NCBI RefSeq assembly: GCF_000971475.1
Contig: NZ_DF967535.1
Span: 45,439 to 109,438, forward strand
DNA: 64,000 nt
Origin: Sulfuricella sp. T08
GTDB lineage: Bacteria > Pseudomonadota > Gammaproteobacteria > Burkholderiales > Sulfuricellaceae
Direction of reading: 5' to 3'
The translations under genes and the position numbers were made by a program. Of this stretch, positions 1-7,577 are shown one piece after another (position 1 is the stretch's first letter; each line of letters starts with the position of its first letter). The notes beneath the pieces are model-generated. The model was not told the origin of the DNA, did not search any database, and was given only the letters and a program-made list of their open reading frames with translations.

Positions 1-1
1 G

Positions 2-514
2 TCAGAACTTGCCCGATTTCATCGGCCGCCAGCCGGGGTGATCGAAATAGCGGTCGTAGTTTTCAAGGGCATGCATCACTTTCGAGGCGCCACCACGTCG
101 ATCCAGTTCCTTGTTTTTCCCCTCCATAGCCTCCGCGCCTGCGATGATTTCCGCCAGCACGAGATGGAACATGGCATCGGCTCCCTTGTCCAGCTTGCAG
201 TTCTGCACCATGAAGGCGATCTGTTCATTCACCCGTTTGGCCCGGATTTCGAACTGGGAGGGATCGGCCTTGCCGGCATAAATGGCCGGAATCGGCTCTT
301 CCATCGCATCACGGATGCGGCCCATACCCTGGCGCAGACTGGCATCGGTCGGCCATTTCCTGCCCTGATTAAGCGAAAGGGCCGACGGCGCACCGGACGA
401 TGCGCCGTGCTCATGGTCGTGGTCAAGCGCCGCCGCCCGGCCCGCCAGGATCAAACTCAGTACGATGCCGGTTGTTGCCACTAGGCGAGTTGCCTTGATA
501 AAAAACGAATGCAT
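2..514 (-). CDS. Periplasmic protein with His-rich N-terminus, unknown function
   Basis: 170 residues. A signal peptide is visible (residues 1-29: Lys/Arg start, hydrophobic core, cleavage near AAA-LD), followed at once by a DHDHEHG stretch that could bind divalent metal. The rest is a soluble, mostly helical domain with a single Cys (NCKLDKG) and no catalytic motif I recognise. It is the last gene of the tetR-OMF-MFP-RND operon, 74 bases after the pump gene, which suggests a periplasmic accessory role, possibly metal capture for or near the pump. The stop codon lies at the very edge of the window, so the gene is complete. Similar short exported proteins occur in other betaproteobacteria, but I cannot name the family with confidence. 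Confidence 0.75.
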   Translation of the reverse strand: MHSFFIKATRLVATTGIVLSLILAGRAAALDHDHEHGASSGAPSALSLNQGRKWPTDASLRQGMGRIRDAMEEPIPAIYAGKADPSQFEIRAKRVNEQIAFMVQNCKLDKGADAMFHLVLAEIIAGAEAMEGKNKELDRRGGASKVMHALENYDRYFDHPGWRPMKSGKF

Positions 515-588
515 AAATTCTCTCCTGATTACTTCAGATAATTGTCAATGGATGTTCCCTCTGGCCTTGCTCTCCCCTCCAACTGAAA

Positions 589-3500
589 TCAGCGCTGCCT
601 TTCAGACACCCAGACATAGAACATCGGCAGGTAGAACAGGGAGAGCACCGTTCCCAGCAGCAGTCCGCCAATCGCAGCATCGGCCAGCGGGGAAAGGCGC
701 TCCAACCCAACCGCGCGCTGCATGGCGATGGGAATCATGCCGGCGATTGTACCGAAGGCAGTCATCAGGATCGGGCGGTAGCGCAGCCGGATCGATTCCA
801 TCGCCGCCTCGAACGCGCTGCTGCCTTCGCGGCGACGCTCCTGGATGAAATCTACCATCAGGATGGAGTTTTTAATAATGATGGAAAACAGCAGGACGAT
901 GCCAAGAATGGCGGGCAAGGCCAGCGCCTTGTTGAAGGCCAGCAACCCCCATACCGCTCCGATGGCGGAAAGCGGCAGGATAATGATCGACAGCAGCGCC
1001 AGGGCTACGCTGCCGTAGGCCGGGGCAAGTACGCCGAACAGCAGCAGCACTCCCATCCCCAAACCCGTCAACATGCGCTTGCTGGAATCTGCTGCTGCTG
1101 CATTATCGCCCTTGTCACTCGCTTCCACGCCCGGCGGCAGCACCTTTTGAGTTGCCGCCAGCGAGTTCTCGCTGAGTATGCTGATCGGCGCGGTATTGCG
1201 ATAGCCCAGCACGTCCAGACTGTAGCGGTTGCCGTTAGTGGTGAGCAGGGAAAGTCCTGGCTGGTTAACGATGTAACTGATTTCGCCCAAACTCACCATG
1301 CTGCCGTCCGGCAAAGGAATGGGCAGCAAGCTCAGGGTGGCCGGGTTCGATCGGTAGGGTTCGCTAAAATAGCTGCGAACAGGGATTGCGCTTACCGTGG
1401 GCAGTTTACTCATGCTGGCCACGGCCGCGCCCTTCAGGGGCAGCTGGGCGAGCACAACGTCGGGGGTCAGGCCGAGTGTGCGCAGCTTGTCCTCGTTCAG
1501 CACCAGACTGGCTTCCGTGGTGTTGGCGTCCCAGCTCACGGAAACCGACGACAATCCGGGAACAGTTTGCAGCGCCGCTTTGACGCGTTCGGCCGCAGCC
1601 GGCAACAGCCTCCAATCTTCAGCGGTGAGGCGGATGTCGACCGGCGCCTTGATGGTGGAAAGAGCGGTCGCTCCGGAATCATAGGCATCGGCGATAGTCA
1701 CCCCCGGCAGGGCCGCAAGCTGGCGGCGCAAATCCGCCTCAATCTGCCAGCTGCTTTCCGCGCGCTCTAGGCGGTTGACATAGGTTATGGCGAGAGTCGC
1801 CTCCGCCGGCAGTTGGCCGGAACCGAGGGAAATCACCCCCGCTTCGGAACCGAAGGTGGTGCTCACCCGCTTCACACGTTTGTCCTGCATCAGGCGTGTT
1901 TCAAACTCCTTGAGCCGGCTTTCCGCCACACCCACAGGCTCGTTGGCGCCGAATTTCGCATGTACCCGTACGATGCCGGTATCCATCGGCGGCAACGCGT
2001 CCTTGCCAATCAGGGGAATGATGGTCTTGAAGCTGAACACCAGCAGCATGAAGGCGGGAATCACCAGGATCAGGCGGCGGAAGAAGCCGCCGTTGAAGGC
2101 AAAGCGCAGCGCGCCGGCATAGAGCCCCGCTCCCGGCGCTACGGTGCGCTGGTAAAACCGTTCCATGAAGAGTTCGAGGCGGTTCTTGGGCGGCAGGCCG
2201 TTGCGGTACCAGAAGGCGGAAAGACGCGGGATGAAGGTCACCGCCACGAAGTAGGAGGTGAACACTGCGATCACCACCGCCAGGATCAGGTGCTTGAATA
2301 TCTGCTGGGAAAAGTCGCCGACGAACATCAGCGGCGCGATCACCACCGCCGTCGCCAGGGTGCCGACGAATACCGGGAACAGCACCTCCTCGGTACCCCT
2401 GCGGATTGCGGTATTCACATCCTCGTGCAGTTCGCCCAGATGGCGCTCGATGTTCTCCAGCACCACCACGGCGTCGTCCACCAGCATCCCCAGCGCCAGG
2501 ATGATGCCGGTCATCACCAGGATATTCATTTCCTTGCCAAGTAGCCACAAGATCGCCACGGTGGAGAGAAATACCAGCGGAATGGAGATCAGCGCGGTCG
2601 CCACGGCGCGCCAGTTGCCGAGGAAGAACAGGATCACGATGCTGGTGAAAATAATCGCGTCGCGCAACGCTTCCGTCATATTACTGTTGGAGGTCTGGAT
2701 CAGCTCGCCCTGCGTGTCGGCTACGGAAAATTCAATATTGGGGTAGCGCGCCTTGAGTCGGGGAAGCTGCCCCTCGATATCGTCGATCGCCGCCTGTACC
2801 GCACCGCCCGGTGCGCGCATCACCGCCACGGCAATGGCCTGCTTGCCGTTGCCGTGGTAGGCGGAATAACGCTCGGCATGGCCGAGGCTAAGCTCAGCCA
2901 CATCGCTCAGCGTCAGGCCATGGATCAGCGGCAGCAGGCGCAACGCCTCAACATTGGCGCGTTCGCCATAGATCGTAAGGGTCAGGCTGCTGTCCTCGCC
3001 CTGGGCGGTGCCCACCGGCCAGTCGCGATTGAGCTTGTTGATCAGGTCCTGCAATTGCGCCTGGGAAATGCGGTAGCGGGCAAGTTTGAGGGGATCGAAC
3101 TCGACCCGCACTGCCGGCTCGTAGCCGCCGAACACTTCCACGTTGGCAATCGCCGGTTGTGTGACGAGAGCGGTACGAATGTCGTTTTCCGCCAGCAGGC
3201 GCACCTGGGCAAGCGTCAGTCCGGTACCCGTCTTGGGTGACAGCGCCAGCACCATTACCGGCGAGGTGAAGCCGCCCACCGCGTAAACACTTGAAGGCGG
3301 CACCTCTGGCGGCAGCTTGCCACGCACCCTGGATAGTGCGTTATTCACGTCCAGCAGCGCAGCATCCATCCCCTTTTCGTAATTGAACTCGGCGCGCACG
3401 ATCGAGACTTCGTTCTTGTTGGTGCTTTGCACCTCGCGGACGTGGGAGAGCGCATACAGCTCCTGCTCGATCGGACGCGACAGTTTCTGCGTCACGGTCA

Positions 3501-3666
3501 GCGCGGAAGCGCCGGGGAGTTGGGTAATCACCGTGACCTGCGGCCGCTCCACGTCGGGATACATGTTGCGCGGCATGTTCATGTAGCCGACCACCCCCAG
3601 CAGCGAGGTGATCGCCAGTATCATCTTCAGCAGCAGCGGACGATTATGAAAGAATTTGAACAGCAT
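589..3666 (-). CDS. RND efflux pump, inner-membrane permease (AcrB/HAE1-like)
   Basis: 1025 residues, the usual length for an RND pump. It begins with TM1 (residues 10-28), then a large periplasmic loop, a TM2-TM6 block near residues 340-490, a second periplasmic loop and a C-terminal TM block. TM4 contains LGMLVDDAVVVLEN, with the Asp pair that carries protons in AcrB; TM10 contains IIIKNSILMVDF, with the matching Lys. The family expels hydrophobic or amphiphilic compounds from periplasm or inner membrane, driven by proton import. It sits downstream of its fusion protein and TolC-like partner, so a complete tripartite pump is encoded. The substrate cannot be read from sequence; the heavy-metal (CusA) signature is not evident. 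Confidence 0.95.
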   Translation of the reverse strand: MLFKFFHNRPLLLKMILAITSLLGVVGYMNMPRNMYPDVERPQVTVITQLPGASALTVTQKLSRPIEQELYALSHVREVQSTNKNEVSIVRAEFNYEKGMDAALLDVNNALSRVRGKLPPEVPPSSVYAVGGFTSPVMVLALSPKTGTGLTLAQVRLLAENDIRTALVTQPAIANVEVFGGYEPAVRVEFDPLKLARYRISQAQLQDLINKLNRDWPVGTAQGEDSSLTLTIYGERANVEALRLLPLIHGLTLSDVAELSLGHAERYSAYHGNGKQAIAVAVMRAPGGAVQAAIDDIEGQLPRLKARYPNIEFSVADTQGELIQTSNSNMTEALRDAIIFTSIVILFFLGNWRAVATALISIPLVFLSTVAILWLLGKEMNILVMTGIILALGMLVDDAVVVLENIERHLGELHEDVNTAIRRGTEEVLFPVFVGTLATAVVIAPLMFVGDFSQQIFKHLILAVVIAVFTSYFVAVTFIPRLSAFWYRNGLPPKNRLELFMERFYQRTVAPGAGLYAGALRFAFNGGFFRRLILVIPAFMLLVFSFKTIIPLIGKDALPPMDTGIVRVHAKFGANEPVGVAESRLKEFETRLMQDKRVKRVSTTFGSEAGVISLGSGQLPAEATLAITYVNRLERAESSWQIEADLRRQLAALPGVTIADAYDSGATALSTIKAPVDIRLTAEDWRLLPAAAERVKAALQTVPGLSSVSVSWDANTTEASLVLNEDKLRTLGLTPDVVLAQLPLKGAAVASMSKLPTVSAIPVRSYFSEPYRSNPATLSLLPIPLPDGSMVSLGEISYIVNQPGLSLLTTNGNRYSLDVLGYRNTAPISILSENSLAATQKVLPPGVEASDKGDNAAAADSSKRMLTGLGMGVLLLFGVLAPAYGSVALALLSIIILPLSAIGAVWGLLAFNKALALPAILGIVLLFSIIIKNSILMVDFIQERRREGSSAFEAAMESIRLRYRPILMTAFGTIAGMIPIAMQRAVGLERLSPLADAAIGGLLLGTVLSLFYLPMFYVWVSERQR

Positions 3667-3669
3667 ATT

Positions 3670-4725
3670 TTACTTCCCGTCCTGGACGCGGAAAGACACC
3701 CCGGCAGCCAGCCGGGTCAGGATATCGGAGCTGGCACAGGCCACGCGCTGGCCAGCAAGCCGGTTGTCCAGCGTGGCGGCGCCCTCCTCCCCCGCTGCCG
3801 CCAACACAATGCGCAGCGGCTCCAGCTTCTTGTCGTCCGGCAGCCGCAGCACGGTGGCGAACTTCCCGTCGTCATTAAACAGGCAGGCGCGGGGCAGAAG
3901 CAGAGCCTGGCTGGATTCGAACACCACCGTGCGAACTTCGATGCGCGCGCCGGGAATGAAGGATCCATCCTGGGTGCGCGCCTCATAGCGGCGCAAGCCT
4001 TGCGGACTGGCTTCGGGCCACGGGCGCAGCGGCAAGGTCTGGCCGCCGACGCGTAGCGCCGTCGGCTGCACGCTTTCCGGCACGCTGACCAGCAAACGGT
4101 TGCCGGAACGGGTATCGACGATCTTCAGCAAGGGTTTGCCAGGCGTGGCCAAGTCGCCCGGCTGCACCAGGCGCTGGCTGACCACACCGTCGAAGGGCGC
4201 CGTTACCGTGGCATTGCGCAGGTTTTCCCTTGCAACCGCATGGCGGGCTCGCGCAGCAGCAAAGGCGGCATCGGCCGACTGGAGCTGCTCCTGGGAGACC
4301 CCCTGGATCGGGTACAGGGCTTGAGCACGACGCAGGCGTTCCTGCTCGGCCTTGAGGTTGCTTTCGGCAGCAGCCAGATCGGCATCGAGCGAGCTGCCCT
4401 GCGCTTGTCCCAGGCTTGGCGGACTCATGTCGAGCCGCGCCAGCAGGTCGCCGCGCTTGAAGCTGTCACCCTCGAATAGCGGCAAGGCAGTTACGTAGGC
4501 GGTCAGCCGGCTCGCCACCATGCTGTCGCGCACCGCCTGAACATCGGCGGTGGTACGCAGGGTCAGCGCCACCGGCCCGGTTTGCAGGGTTAGTGTCGTC
4601 ACCACCACCGGCAACGTCTGCGGGGTTGTTTCCTGGGTGAGCTGGTGACGCTTCTTCATGATCAGCGCAACTCCGGCACCAATCACGACAACAAGGATCA
4701 GCACTACGACGGCTTTATTTTTCAT
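3670..4725 (-). CDS. RND periplasmic adaptor (membrane fusion protein)
   Basis: 351 residues. An N-terminal membrane anchor (residues 4-22) is followed by a beta-barrel/lipoyl half-motif, a short coiled-coil hairpin (about residues 110-165, rich in Ala, Glu, Arg and Gln), the second lipoyl half (VTAPFDGVVSQRLVQPGDLATPG) and a C-terminal barrel. This is the standard AcrA/MdtA-type layout; the protein links the inner-membrane pump to the outer-membrane channel. Its start overlaps the stop of the upstream OMF gene by four bases (ATGA), indicating translational coupling, and the pump gene follows three bases after its stop. No lipobox Cys is seen, so it is probably anchored by the N-terminal helix. 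Confidence 0.93.
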   Translation of the reverse strand: MKNKAVVVLILVVVIGAGVALIMKKRHQLTQETTPQTLPVVVTTLTLQTGPVALTLRTTADVQAVRDSMVASRLTAYVTALPLFEGDSFKRGDLLARLDMSPPSLGQAQGSSLDADLAAAESNLKAEQERLRRAQALYPIQGVSQEQLQSADAAFAAARARHAVARENLRNATVTAPFDGVVSQRLVQPGDLATPGKPLLKIVDTRSGNRLLVSVPESVQPTALRVGGQTLPLRPWPEASPQGLRRYEARTQDGSFIPGARIEVRTVVFESSQALLLPRACLFNDDGKFATVLRLPDDKKLEPLRIVLAAAGEEGAATLDNRLAGQRVACASSDILTRLAAGVSFRVQDGK

Positions 4726-6005
4726 TTTGCATCCATTCGGGCAATATAATTTTCAGTCGGCAATCCGGTCAGCACCTGTGCCGCAGACCAGGTAGCTGCG
4801 GCGCGTGCCTTGGCTTGCTCCAGGCGAAAGCGGGCGTCGAGCAGGTCCCGTTCATGACGGAACAGGTTTTCCAGGGTCTGGCTGCCGAGGCGTTGCATTT
4901 CCCCCTGTACTGCGGCCACCTGCTCGCGGTAGGCGACTTCCTTTTCCATCGCCAGGGCATCCGCGGCAGCCGAATCGTAAGCGGCGCGCAGGTTCGCCAA
5001 CTGGCGTGCGCTGTCGCGCGCGGCAGACTCGCTCTGCTCGGCGGCAGCTCGAGCATTAAGCCGCTGCGCATCCGCCTGCCGGTATTGGGACATGCCCAGC
5101 GGCAGGCTCACCACGCCGCCCAGCGCCCAAGTGTCGCGATGGTCACCGCCGCCGATATTGCGAAAGTAATTGGCGTCCAGGCTCAACGAGGGTAGCAGCG
5201 CCTGGCGACTTTCATCGGCCTGGGCACGCGCCGCTTCGCGGCGGGCCTGCGCAATCCGGGCCGGAAGAGTGCTATCAGAGGTGACATCTTCCCAGGCAGG
5301 AACATGGATACCGGCACGAGTCGGCAGGAATTTTTCGCGGCTGCCGGCTTCTTCGAGATCGGCCTGCGCCTGGATCAGCGCACCGTTGAGCACGGCCTCG
5401 TCGGCAATCAGCCGCGCCAGTTCGCTCTCGGCATAGCGGGCATCGACTCCCGCCGCCTTGCCCAGCTCCACTTCCTTCTTGATGCGACTATGCGTGGCCT
5501 CGATTCGCTGGCGGTAAATGGCAAGTGCCTCGCGCTGTTTGAGCAGTGCCTGCAGGGTGAGATAGGCGCTGGCGGTCTGGTGCAGCTTGAGCAGGGTTTG
5601 CTGGCGCGCCAGCAGTTCGGCCGCATCCAGGTCATACTGCGCTCGTTCCCGGTTTGCGGCGATCACGCCGAACAGGTCCACTGGCAGGCTGTAGGCCAGC
5701 CCAGCCTGGCTGATCCGGTCGGAGATGAGGGGAGCGCCGGGCGTACCCGGGGTATAAACCCCCACCACACGCTGGCCTTCATAATTGTGCCACCCGGCCG
5801 ACAGCGCTGCACTACCGAAATACCTACCGGTCGCAGCATCCTTCAGTGCCCGCGCCGCCTCGACCTGGCTGGCTGCCGCGCGCGCCTGGGGGTGCTGCAG
5901 GGCAACCTGCAGCAAATCTCCCAACTCGCCCGCCTGTGCCATTGAGACCAGCATCAGGACAACCAGAGCGGCTGGTGCTAGATTGTGCTTTATCCGGATT
6001 ATCAT
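4722..6005 (-). CDS. TolC-family outer membrane efflux channel
   Basis: 427 residues with a signal peptide (residues 1-25, ending SMAQA). The mature protein has the duplicated OEP layout: two long Ala/Glu/Arg/Gln-rich helical blocks (about 35-215 and 250-420) separated by beta-strand segments. This forms the trimeric outer-membrane barrel and periplasmic tunnel for the adjacent RND pump. The short length and periodic Ala content match CusC/NodT-like members rather than TolC itself. It is the second gene of the operon, 15 bases after tetR and overlapping the fusion-protein gene by four bases. Confidence 0.92.
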   Translation of the reverse strand: MIIRIKHNLAPAALVVLMLVSMAQAGELGDLLQVALQHPQARAAASQVEAARALKDAATGRYFGSAALSAGWHNYEGQRVVGVYTPGTPGAPLISDRISQAGLAYSLPVDLFGVIAANRERAQYDLDAAELLARQQTLLKLHQTASAYLTLQALLKQREALAIYRQRIEATHSRIKKEVELGKAAGVDARYAESELARLIADEAVLNGALIQAQADLEEAGSREKFLPTRAGIHVPAWEDVTSDSTLPARIAQARREAARAQADESRQALLPSLSLDANYFRNIGGGDHRDTWALGGVVSLPLGMSQYRQADAQRLNARAAAEQSESAARDSARQLANLRAAYDSAAADALAMEKEVAYREQVAAVQGEMQRLGSQTLENLFRHERDLLDARFRLEQAKARAAATWSAAQVLTGLPTENYIARMDAK

Positions 6006-6020
6006 GCCTTCCTCATTATT

Positions 6021-6704
6021 TTAGACTTGTTCCTCATTATTCCGTGACCGGATTCCATCCAGGTAAATCGGGAAAACTTTCTTTGCCGCTTCAGGCAAGG
6101 CACGTTGGCTGCCAAATAAATTCCATTGCAACACCAAGCCCTGGATCATGCCGATAAACAAGGTGGCCGCACTACTTTCATCGAGATCGGGGCGAGCAAA
6201 ACCGGTCGCCTTGGCTTGGGTTAGGATGGCTGCAATTTTGCCCTCGTAACCGGTGATGACTTCCTGGATCAGCTGTTTCAAACGTGTATCCCGGCGCAGC
6301 AGCTGATCCGAAAACACGATGCGCGGAAAGCCCGGATGCCTGGAAATAAAGGACAAATGCGCAAAAAATATATTTTCCAGCGCCTCCAGCGGATTCTCGC
6401 TTCGTGCAGCGGCAGTTTCCACCACGCTCAGCAAACCAATGCGTATCCAGCGAATCGCCGCCAGCCATATCTCATCCTTGGTCGGAAAATGGCGAAAAAT
6501 AGCTCCTTGGGTCAAGCCCATCGCGTTCGCCATGTCTTGTGTGGTCACGGCATCCACCCCGCTCTTAGCCGCGAGCTCGATCGCTACCTGAACAATCTCT
6601 TCCTGACGTTCCTCCGCGCCCTTACGGCGCTTGCGGGGTATGTCAGCATTGTCTGTCGGGGTATTCTTTGGCATCTTCCACACATTAAGATAGTAATCAG
6701 TCAC
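6021..6704 (-). CDS. TetR/AcrR-family repressor of the efflux operon
   Basis: Up to 227 residues. The N-terminal helix-turn-helix (about residues 30-75: EEIVQVAIELAA..., TTQDMANAMGLTQGAIFRHF) is a typical TetR DNA-binding domain; the C-terminal two thirds is the variable ligand-binding domain. It is the first gene of the efflux operon, so autoregulation is likely, with derepression by a pump substrate. The start is uncertain: the longest frame begins at a GTG (6704) that lies inside the inverted repeat at 6689-6708, whereas ATG at 6674 leaves that repeat upstream as an operator. No good ribosome site precedes either codon; AGGATA just before the GTG is the better one. Confidence 0.9.
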   Translation of the reverse strand: MTDYYLNVWKMPKNTPTDNADIPRKRRKGAEERQEEIVQVAIELAAKSGVDAVTTQDMANAMGLTQGAIFRHFPTKDEIWLAAIRWIRIGLLSVVETAAARSENPLEALENIFFAHLSFISRHPGFPRIVFSDQLLRRDTRLKQLIQEVITGYEGKIAAILTQAKATGFARPDLDESSAATLFIGMIQGLVLQWNLFGSQRALPEAAKKVFPIYLDGIRSRNNEEQV

Positions 6705-6708
6705 TATC
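6689..6708. promoter_or_regulatory. Inverted repeat, candidate TetR operator
   Basis: GATAGT and ACTATC form perfect 6-base arms around an 8-base centre, at the 5' end of the TetR gene. Position and size fit a TetR-type operator that controls the divergence-free, autoregulated efflux operon. This is inference from position; no second copy was seen nearby. Confidence 0.5.
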
Positions 6709-6768
6709 CTATCTAGAGGAAAACATCATGTCAATCCATGACGCAGCAAATTTTAAAACGAATGGCAA

Positions 6769-6797
6769 TTGACCTTTCCACATCATCAAAGTAGAAT
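6769..6797 (+). promoter_or_regulatory. Sigma-70 promoter of the tRNA cluster
   Basis: TTGACC (6769-6774) and TAGAAT (6792-6797) are separated by 17 bases and lie 11 bases before tRNA-Pro. A GC-rich discriminator (GCGGCC) follows the -10, as is typical of stringently controlled stable-RNA promoters. The three tRNAs that follow are closely spaced and probably made as one precursor. Confidence 0.75.
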
Positions 6798-6807
6798 GCG
6801 GCCTCTT

Positions 6808-6884
6808 CGGGGTGTAGCGTAGCCTGGTAGCGCGCCTGGTTTGGGACCAGGATGTCGGGAGTTCGAATCTCTCCACCCCGACCA
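6808..6884 (+). tRNA. tRNA-Pro (anticodon TGG)
   Basis: A complete cloverleaf: acceptor arms CGGGGTG/CACCCCG, anticodon stem CCTGG/CCAGG with loop TTTGGGA, T-arm with GTTCGAATC, and an encoded CCA end. It is the first of three tRNAs read from the promoter at 6769-6797. Confidence 0.97.
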
Positions 6885-6900
6885 GGATTTGTCCGACAAT

Positions 6901-6977
6901 CTGCCCGTAGCTCAACCGGATAGAGCACCAGCCTTCTAAGCTGGGGGTTACAGGTTCGATTCCTGTCGGGCAGGCCA
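6901..6977 (+). tRNA. tRNA-Arg (anticodon TCT)
   Basis: Acceptor arms CTGCCCG/CGGGCAG, anticodon stem CCAGC/GCTGG around CTTCTAA, T-loop GTTCGATTC, and encoded GCCA. It lies 16 bases after tRNA-Pro. Confidence 0.97.
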
Positions 6978-6997
6978 GTTTGGTCTGTTTCATCAGT

Positions 6998-7074
6998 GGT
7001 GGCTGTAGCTCAGTTGGTAGAGTCCCGGATTGTGATTCCGGTTGTCGTGGGTTCGAGCCCCATCAGCCACCCCA
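6998..7074 (+). tRNA. tRNA-His (anticodon GTG)
   Basis: Acceptor arms GTGGCTG/CAGCCAC with a preceding G (6998, the G-1 position) opposite discriminator C (7071), as required for tRNA-His; anticodon stem CCGGA/TCCGG around TTGTGAT; encoded CCA. Its 3' half from the anticodon loop onward (7030-7069) is repeated exactly at 11367-11406, marking it as an integration site. Confidence 0.97.
7030..7074 (+). repeat. Left attachment-type repeat (3' half of tRNA-His)
   Basis: Bases 7030-7069 are identical to 11367-11406; allowing one mismatch the match runs to 7074/11411 (44 of 45). The repeat starts in the anticodon loop and ends at the tRNA 3' end, a common crossover interval for tyrosine recombinases. 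The functional tRNA is at this end, the truncated copy at the other. Confidence 0.85.
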
Positions 7075-7577
7075 AATATTCAAAGGCTTGCAGCGATGCA
7101 GGCCTTTTTCACGTCTAGAATTCTGTGAAATGTAACCAGTATGTAACCGCATTTGCTCAATGGCACAGCGTTTTGATTGGTTATCACTGGACGGTTCACT
7201 TTCTGGCAGGATCGAACGCCACAATCTGCCCCATCCCATTGTCGGTCATTCTTACACTTCCACATCCTGAATTAGGACATAACTCTCCAAGTTATTGTAT
7301 CTAACGCATTGATTTTTCTTGGTACACATGTTGCTTAAGTATTCAGTTAGTCTGGAATGTGCGAAGACTCGGTGTTTCTGCACGCTTGGGTCCGTTGCAA
7401 AACTTCACGGTGACGCTATCCGATTGGCGCGTCCCGCTCCGCGGCAGCCGAGTGCACCCATTTTCGTAACAAATATGCGACAGCAATTTTTACCCTGCTA
7501 GTATTTAAGAGAGAATATTTTCGACAATAATTTGGCGGATGGTATCGAATAAAGGGCCATCAACGCGTTAGAGAGAG
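7075..7577. other. Gene-poor left end of the tRNA-His islet
   Basis: About 500 bases without a convincing gene. It contains a terminator hairpin (7083-7109), two direct ATGTAACC octamers 11 bases apart (7130-7137 and 7141-7148) that could be recombinase arm sites, and on the minus strand a 17-codon frame (7196-7249; MTDNGMGQIVAFDPARK) preceded by GGAAG at proper spacing, which may be the 5' remnant of a lost gene. No integrase is left. The stretch just before the signalling gene has no clear -10/-35 pair. Confidence 0.5.
7083..7109 (+). terminator. Terminator after tRNA-His
   Basis: Arms AAGGCTTGCA (7083-7092) and TGCAGGCCTT (7097-7106) pair with one G-T wobble around GCGA, followed by further T residues. 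It ends transcription of the tRNA cluster inside the islet. Confidence 0.75.
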
